DNA of 64,000 bases from an uncultured Saprospiraceae bacterium (lineage in GTDB: Bacteria; Bacteroidota; Bacteroidia; Chitinophagales; Saprospiraceae). This document shows, in pieces, positions 60,064-64,000 of the stretch (position 1 is the first letter of the stretch; the number at the start of each line of letters is the position of its first letter). The stretch covers positions 1 to 64,000 of the forward strand of contig CALFWO010000011.1 of NCBI GenBank assembly GCA_937928045.1. The letters are read 5' to 3'. Made by a program: the position numbers and the translations under genes. Below the pieces are notes generated by a model. That model was given only the letters and a program-made list of their open reading frames with translations, did not search any database and was not told the origin of the DNA.

Positions 60064-60141
60064 TGAAAAATAATTTTTTAAATATTAGTTTTAAACGGAC
60101 ACCATTTTGTGTTCTAATTAGCGGGATTTTACTCGCCTAGT
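60064..60141 (+). other. Possible 25-codon leader peptide at the 5' end of the structured RNA
   Basis: ATG at 60064, only a few bases after the inferred transcription start, opens a frame of 25 codons (MKNNFLNISFKRTPFCVLIS and five hydrophobic residues) ending in TAG. It reads like a small membrane-inserting peptide, but the stretch also folds as a hairpin (GGACAC/GTGTTC), so it may be chance. Confidence 0.25.
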
Positions 60142-60147
60142 CTTCTC

Positions 60148-60205
60148 TTGCATTTCGCTCGCGTTGGCTAGTGCCAATGCAAATTTTCATTTTTTTGTTT
60201 TGGTT
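60148..60205 (+). promoter_or_regulatory. Possible attenuator hairpin near the 5' end of the structured RNA
   Basis: A compound hairpin, TTGCA ... TTGGC-TAGT-GCCAA-TGCAA (ending at about 60182), is followed by ATTTTCATTTTTTTG. It may cause partial termination after about 130 nt; the full transcript would then be the read-through product. Confidence 0.35.
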
Positions 60206-60328
60206 AAATTAGTGACTATTAATTCAATTTCGAATTAATTAACATTCAATACACTCTGGAATTCGTATTCTGACTTTTTAACGAATGAGGTGAAAAGTAA
60301 TGGGATTACTATATCCTAAATATAATTT

Positions 60329-60401
60329 TAGCCCATAGCTTAATCGGCAAAACATCGCATCTTAGATGTGTGGATTGTGGTTTCGACTCCTACTGGGTTA
60401 A
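60329..60401 (+). tRNA. tRNA-like domain 1 (UAG- or UUA-type loop, degenerate)
   Basis: A cloverleaf can be drawn: acceptor TAGCCCA/TGGGTTA (7 of 7 pairs with one G-U), T8-A9, D-arm GCTT/AAAC (one mismatch), D-loop with GG, anticodon arm CGCAT-CTTAGAT-GTGTG, and T-arm GTGGT-TTCGACT-CCTAC with a mismatch at the normally invariant 53-61 pair. No CCA is encoded (CAA follows). The mismatches suggest a tRNA mimic inside the large RNA rather than a working tRNA. Confidence 0.5.
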
Positions 60402-60881
60402 CAAATGATTGTATATGAAGCAATCAACATGTTCTTTGACATTTTCACTCACTTCGGTGAGTGCATAAATATAGGCAGCTTATTGTCTAGGGCTTGACCC
60501 GAAAATAAACTTGGCAACAAGTATAAATCCGGAAAAGGAAATCACCTTTATTGGAGACTAACTTCGGTTAGTTTAAGTAAGCAAGCAACTAACAGTTGAT
60601 ATCCTAATATGTAGTGTCAAGCGATGAGCATATTGGATAGCACTATCTCAGCAGTGGAACTGAGATTGAGGTGGAGACATCAATAGAGAAAGTTGTAGAA
60701 TGCTGGTTGACATAAATCTATTCAATTTATTTCGGCTGGATTCAGTATCAAGGATAGGTGTCCAGCAATGGATCGTTATCCTGAAGTACGGTGAGTCGGA
60801 AGGCTTGCAAAAAGGAGTGAGGTATTCTGAGGGCTAAAATCTTCGGAGCCGCTTTCGAGACACTTCTTTTAAAATCCGCTA

Positions 60882-60953
60882 GTACGATTAGCTCATTGGT
60901 AGAGCATCTGACTTAGGATCGGAGTGTGCTGGGTTCGATTCCCAGATCAAACT
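60882..60953 (+). tRNA. tRNA-like domain 2 (anticodon UAG, short variable loop)
   Basis: The cloverleaf is good: D-arm GCTC/GAGC with GG in the loop, anticodon arm TCTGA-CTTAGGA-TCGGA, 5-nt variable loop, and T-arm CTGGG-TTCGATT-CCCAG (all pairs). The acceptor GTACGAT/ATCAAAC has two adjacent A-A/C-A mismatches, but pairing continues beyond position 1 (TA/TA). No CCA is encoded. Anticodon UAG would mean leucine, yet leucine tRNAs need a long variable arm. It is enclosed by the outer 8-bp helix 60854-60861/60964-60971, so it is a domain of the large RNA. Confidence 0.6.
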
Positions 60954-61305
60954 AAAAGCAAAAGTCTCGAACGTAGAAAAGTAGTAATTGCCTAAACCCA
61001 TTGCAAAATATGGGCTGAAGAATACCGCAAGTATTTTTCAGGTGGTGTACATTCGTTTAGCCGGCTTCAAGGCATGCCTTGGGGAACGCTAATTAAAAGC
61101 TCGGGGATCAACCCCGCAATGTTGAAAACATTGTTGCAAAGCGCAACCGTCGAGTTGCTATGCAAACCAAGTCTAAGATGCCGATCATTTTCTATGTAGT
61201 TTTCTGGCATTGAACCTTTACTATCAAGGCGCAAGTTGAGATAGTGGATAACTGAGGAACCTTGGGCCCGCAAGCTTAAGTATAATCTCAGGAAAGGAGG
61301 TTTGG

Positions 61306-61336
61306 AAAGTGTGTAATCCGAAGCACTTTTTTTTTT
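61306..61336 (+). terminator. Strong intrinsic terminator of the structured RNA
   Basis: The stem AAAGTG (61306-61311) with CACTTT (61324-61329) runs into ten consecutive T at 61327-61336. The stop codon of the convergent minus-strand gene overlaps the end of the T-run. Confidence 0.85.
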
Positions 61337-61694
61337 AAAAACTTTTTGAATGATTACTAAACAACAACGCGCCTTGCAAGAGAATAATAAATACTGCAAT
61401 AATTGGTGCGATACTATAAAACAAAAAAGATAGGCCTGGTTCCATTATTGGTTGATTTGAACTTGGAACGGACCACTGAAGGTTATAGACAATATAAATT
61501 AATACCGCAACAGCTGATATAGAAAATCCAATAAGTGCTCTTTTCTTCAGCTTTCTCAATTCCATGGAGCGGTCTTTTTGAACGGTAATCAACTTTAATA
61601 TATCATCCTCAATGTTGAGATTTCTTCCTTCTTCGTCAAAACTCGCTTGGAGCATTTGGCGAATTTTTAAGTCTTCTTGATGCTGATCTTCCAT
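61335..61694 (-). CDS. Small membrane protein downstream of ECF sigma factor, possible anti-sigma
   Basis: From the ATG at 61694 the product is 119 residues; a TTG at 61700 is also open. The N-terminal cytosolic part (about 55 residues, acidic and helical) contains MLQASFDEEGRNLNIEDDILKLIT. Two membrane helices follow at about 55-72 and 90-110. It comes directly after the sigma factor gene (the stop at 61701 abuts it), the usual place for an anti-sigma factor, and the topology fits. No zinc-binding HxxxCxxC motif is present. I do not recognise the family. Confidence 0.75.
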   Translation of the reverse strand: MEDQHQEDLKIRQMLQASFDEEGRNLNIEDDILKLITVQKDRSMELRKLKKRALIGFSISAVAVLIYIVYNLQWSVPSSNQPIMEPGLSFLFYSIAPIIAVFIILLQGALLFSNHSKSF

Positions 61695-61700
61695 AATCAA

Positions 61701-62252
61701 TCAATTATTTTCTAAATATATTTTCATAAAACTCTTCCGAGCTCGATACAACAATATCTTAATATTGCTCTTGGAGAATCCAGTAATGTCCTCCATTTCT
61801 CTTAAAGCGTACTCGTGCAAATAGTGCAACTTTAAAACAAGCGCTTCTTTGGGTTTCATATCCTCCAAGGCTTTTTGAATGGCCGCTCTTTTTTCACCCA
61901 AATCAATAATCACAATCGCGTCATTAAATGCTGATCCATATTCCTGATGGTCATCTTCAATTGCAGTGTAGCTCCCCCATTTTTTGTTTTTTCTAATAAA
62001 TTGAAGCGACTCATTCACAACAATTTTATATAGCCAAGTTGAAAACTTTGCATCTCCTTTAAAGCTCTTCAGCGCTTTGTAAGCTTGTATAAAAGCATTT
62101 TGAACGATGTCTTTGGTATCTACATCATTTTTCACCATACTAAAAGCAATAGAATACGCCATCTCTTGATGCTCACGCACCAAGTGGCGAAAGACCTCAG
62201 TTTCTCCATCCAATACACGGCTGACGTGTTTGCCATCTAGTTCGGAACCCAA
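61701..62252 (-). CDS. ECF-type RNA polymerase sigma-70 factor
   Basis: The 183-residue protein has sigma region 2 at about 18-85 (VREHQEMAYSIAFSMVKND, DIVQNAFIQAYKALKSFKGDAKFSTWLYKIVVNES) and region 4 at about 120-178 (LEDMKPKEALVLKLHYLHEYALREMEDITGFSKSNIKILLYRARKSF). The only start that keeps region 2 intact is a TTG at 62252, one base after the stop of the upstream gene, so translation is coupled. It is the middle gene of a three-gene operon between two membrane proteins. The signal it answers is unknown. Confidence 0.93.
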   Translation of the reverse strand: MGSELDGKHVSRVLDGETEVFRHLVREHQEMAYSIAFSMVKNDVDTKDIVQNAFIQAYKALKSFKGDAKFSTWLYKIVVNESLQFIRKNKKWGSYTAIEDDHQEYGSAFNDAIVIIDLGEKRAAIQKALEDMKPKEALVLKLHYLHEYALREMEDITGFSKSNIKILLYRARKSFMKIYLENN

Positions 62253-62253
62253 C

Positions 62254-62562
62254 TTATTTCCTATTGTTTAGAAAATGGGATACTACTAATCCCATGCCTC
62301 CAAAAAGCAGTAAAAATCCTGGAATAAAAATATAGTCCGGCCAATTGAAAGCCTTTGATGTTATATATGCCGTAAACAATCCTAAGGCCAAAAAAATAAG
62401 AAAAAGTCCAAAACTTCTTAGTGCGTTGGTCTTCGTATTAGCTTCGGGCATTCCATGCTCTATTCTTGTCATTCGCTCGACATGTCTTAGTTTAAGCAAG
62501 TAAAAAAAGGTGAATCCGCACATTATAATAAAGGCCACCATAGGTATTACTGGTCCAGTCAT
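62254..62562 (-). CDS. Small membrane protein, DUF6249-like
   Basis: The 102-residue protein has three membrane helices: about 5-22, 50-68 and 76-94. A short charged cytosolic loop carries RHVERMTRIEHGMPE. It resembles small membrane proteins (DUF6249 type) found beside ECF sigma genes in Bacteroidota; this assignment is from memory of the motif. First gene of the sigma factor operon. Confidence 0.75.
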   Translation of the reverse strand: MTGPVIPMVAFIIMCGFTFFYLLKLRHVERMTRIEHGMPEANTKTNALRSFGLFLIFLALGLFTAYITSKAFNWPDYIFIPGFLLLFGGMGLVVSHFLNNRK

Positions 62563-62797
62563 TTTATAGAATTTAATGAATGATGCTGATTAGATACACT
62601 AAGCTAGAAAAAGGTTACAGGAAATTGAAAGAGAATTTATTTTCGAATAAGGATATCTGTGGATTTAAGGCTAAAAAGTGTTTCTAATCTTATTCTAAAA
62701 CAGAAACAAGCATCAATTCTACTACTAACGAATTCATCACATTCATAATTTGTAACCTTTTTTAGATCGGTTGCATCTAATCTGGGAATCAAATAAA
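62563..62797. other. Divergent intergenic region
   Basis: It lies between the sigma factor operon (minus) and the serine hydrolase (plus). It is AT-rich; I see no convincing palindrome or TAnnTTTG element. Confidence 0.4.
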
Positions 62798-64000
62798 ATG
62801 ATCATGAAAAATCTAACCTTAGCTATTCTACTTACTGCATGTTTCTGTTCAACTTCAGCTTTCAGCACAATCGAGTCTCCCGAAAGAATAAGTAAAACTT
62901 CAAAAGTTTATTTTACTCAAAAGTATATTTCCATCGATGAGTTTCAAGAAAAAGAAACGATAGACTTCATTAAATACGACAAGAATATCAATCTATTCAT
63001 TCGTGCTTTTCATGATCAGCCTTTACTGGACTATCTAAAAGAATTGTCAACTGATTCCTCCGAAGAAGCATTGATCAATGCAGGTAATTATCAGTTTACT
63101 TTTTTGGTGGATGGCAAAAAAATATATACTGAAAACCTAAATGCTGGAGCTGGAACCAAAGAAAGCAAAAGCAAATGGTCTTCCATGATGGTACCGCTGA
63201 CAACAAAAAAGAAAATAGATTCTTGGGGAAGATTTCTATGGAATCGATTTTTAGGAAACGGTGGAAAAATGGCACTTACGAATGGCCAACATCATTTGAC
63301 CATTGAGATCAGACCCTATGTTGAAATTGAAGAACTAAAAGTTGGACCAATCATTTCTGAGGGATCCATTATCATCGAAAAGCCACAAAAAAATATTTCT
63401 CAAAAAAAGACAATGGTTCAAAAAATTGAGGAACATTCGGACTTTAAGACTTCCAACGCAAAAATAGACTTTGAAAAAATAAAACAATTGAATACTGCAA
63501 TCGCCAGTGAAGAATTTCAAGATATCACCAGCATTGTTGTACTTAAAGCTGGAGAAATTTTATTAGAAGAATATTTTAATGGGGCGAAAAGAAAAACATT
63601 GCATGATACCAGATCTGTTGGAAAAACCATTGCCGGAACGATGACGGGAATTGCAATTAAAGAAGGACATCTTCGAAGCACCAATCAATCTTTGAACGAA
63701 TTCTACAAATTAAGTTCCTATGATAATTACGATGCTAAAAAAGAAGCTATATGCATCGAAGATTTATTAACCATGTCTACCGGGTTAGAAGGATTTGACT
63801 TTGATACCGATTCCCCTGGGCAGGAAGAAAACATGTACCCTACTAAAGATTGGGTGAAGTTTGGGTTGGATCTTCCAATGGATAAAAATTTAAAATCGGG
63901 AAAAGATTGGAGATATCTTTCTGCTGGGGCAGTTTTGCTTGGTGATATTATTCATCAAAGGGTTCCCGGAGGATTGGACAAGTATACTTTGGAAAAATTA
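62798..64000 (+). CDS. Secreted beta-lactamase-family serine hydrolase (3' end outside window)
   Basis: The frame is open from ATG 62798 (a second ATG at 62804 is equally good) to the window edge, 401 codons. A signal peptide (MKNLTLAILLTACFCSTSAF) is followed by about 190 residues of beta-rich unknown domain. The class C beta-lactamase-type domain then begins, with the S-x-x-K motif in TRSVGKTIAG. The expected Y-x-N motif reads WRYLSAG, so the Asn is replaced, as in several esterase-type relatives. The catalytic domain continues beyond the edge. It probably acts as a periplasmic esterase or peptidase rather than an antibiotic-resistance enzyme. Confidence 0.85.
   Translation, partial: MIMKNLTLAILLTACFCSTSAFSTIESPERISKTSKVYFTQKYISIDEFQEKETIDFIKYDKNINLFIRAFHDQPLLDYLKELSTDSSEEALINAGNYQFTFLVDGKKIYTENLNAGAGTKESKSKWSSMMVPLTTKKKIDSWGRFLWNRFLGNGGKMALTNGQHHLTIEIRPYVEIEELKVGPIISEGSIIIEKPQKNISQKKTMVQKIEEHSDFKTSNAKIDFEKIKQLNTAIASEEFQDITSIVVLKAGEILLEEYFNGAKRKTLHDTRSVGKTIAGTMTGIAIKEGHLRSTNQSLNEFYKLSSYDNYDAKKEAICIEDLLTMSTGLEGFDFDTDSPGQEENMYPTKDWVKFGLDLPMDKNLKSGKDWRYLSAGAVLLGDIIHQRVPGGLDKYTLEKL

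Larger units (their letters stand above)
60060..61336 (+). ncRNA. Large highly structured non-coding RNA (about 1.27 kb) with embedded tRNA-like domains
   Basis: Bounded by a near-consensus promoter (60023-60054) and a T10 intrinsic terminator (61306-61336). There is no plus-strand frame of 60 codons inside. Perfect or near-perfect hairpins run along its whole length. Examples: 60446-60463 (7 bp, UUCG loop), 60509-60522 (5 bp, GCAA loop), 60557-60572 (6 bp, UUCG loop), 60645-60666 (7 bp), 61102-61116 (5 bp), 61117-61133 (7 bp) and 61134-61165 (two stacked 5-bp stems). A pseudoknot is possible from 60735-60740/60761-60766 with 60752-60756/60777-60781. Two tRNA-like cloverleaves are embedded, one closed by an outer 8-bp helix (60854-60861 with 60964-60971). 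Size, ornateness and tRNA association resemble GOLLD/ROOL RNAs, but I cannot assign a family by eye. It lacks the features I know of tmRNA, RNase P RNA, rRNA and introns. Role unknown. Confidence 0.8.

Noticed and set aside
60882-60953. Ordinary tRNA-Leu(UAG) gene
   Set aside because: Leucine tRNAs have a long variable arm; this has five bases, two acceptor mismatches, no CCA and an outer enclosing helix.
60060-61336. Group I or II intron, rRNA, tmRNA or RNase P RNA as explanation of the structured region
   Set aside because: I did not find group II domain V, group I P7/guanosine-site signatures, the tmRNA tag frame with Ala-tRNA-like ends, or conserved RNase P or rRNA blocks. Covariance models would settle this.
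61067-61399. Minus-strand frame of 110 codons across the end of the structured RNA
   Set aside because: It runs antisense through hairpins and the terminator and overlaps a real gene; residue composition is not protein-like.

Overview
The window is AT-rich DNA from a member of the Bacteroidota, most likely the Saprospiria (Saprospiraceae/Lewinellaceae type). The evidence is: many secreted proteins with type IX secretion system (T9SS) C-terminal sorting domains of type A, one type B (gliding-motility-associated) C-terminus, a PorP/SprF protein, SprB-like and HYR repeats, an UnbV/ASPIC lipoprotein, a TonB-type receptor, and promoters of the Bacteroidota form TAnnTTTG. There is no integrase, transposase, phage gene or CRISPR array. 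Species assignment is inference.

Layout. 1-4087: a very large HYR/P-domain surface protein (cut by the left edge) and a small secreted protein upstream of it, both minus strand. 4752-8096: UnbV/FG-GAP lipoprotein. 8337-11759: HYR protein with a dockerin-like module. 12189-20788: a three-gene minus-strand operon (cohesin-domain T9SS protein, 2270-residue SprB-repeat adhesin, PorP/SprF). 21317-22018: orphan NarL/LuxR response regulator. 22296-25194: lipid A-type acyltransferase and an FadH-type flavoprotein, convergent. 25272-28130: animal-type heme peroxidase with dockerin, cohesin and T9SS domains. 28369-39472: large outer-membrane protein and two tandem paralogous metalloproteases. 39475-44747: MATE exporter, PASTA protein, T9SS protein, rhodanese. 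44807-54084: NTF2-like protein, a glycogen-binding/lysine-rich/HhH fusion, an SdpR-SdpI module, hydrolases, a porin and glgB. 54150-59664: outer-membrane receptor, TPR histidine kinase, outer-membrane barrel. 60047-61336: a long structured non-coding RNA. 61335-62562: an ECF sigma factor operon. 62798-end: serine hydrolase (cut).

Two things stand out. First, 60047-61336 has a near-ideal promoter, about 1.25 kb without a credible gene, many hairpins (perfect UUCG and GNRA stem-loops, a pseudoknot), two embedded tRNA-like cloverleaves, and a strong intrinsic terminator. It looks like a giant ornate RNA of the GOLLD/ROOL kind, here on what looks like a chromosome rather than in a phage. Second, a 16-bp inverted repeat, TACC-N8-GGTA, which has the geometry of a NarL 7-2-7 site, occurs in four intergenic regions. 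One lies in front of the orphan NarL-type regulator, and three lie in front of secreted-protein transcription units. In two of these a TAnnTTTG element follows at 22-23 bp. This suggests a local regulon that controls T9SS surface proteins.

Most gene products act at or outside the outer membrane: adhesin plus its anchoring PorP/SprF, secreted proteases, a peroxidase, and receptors and barrels. The housekeeping content (glgB, MATE, acyltransferase, flavoprotein) is sparse and unremarkable.
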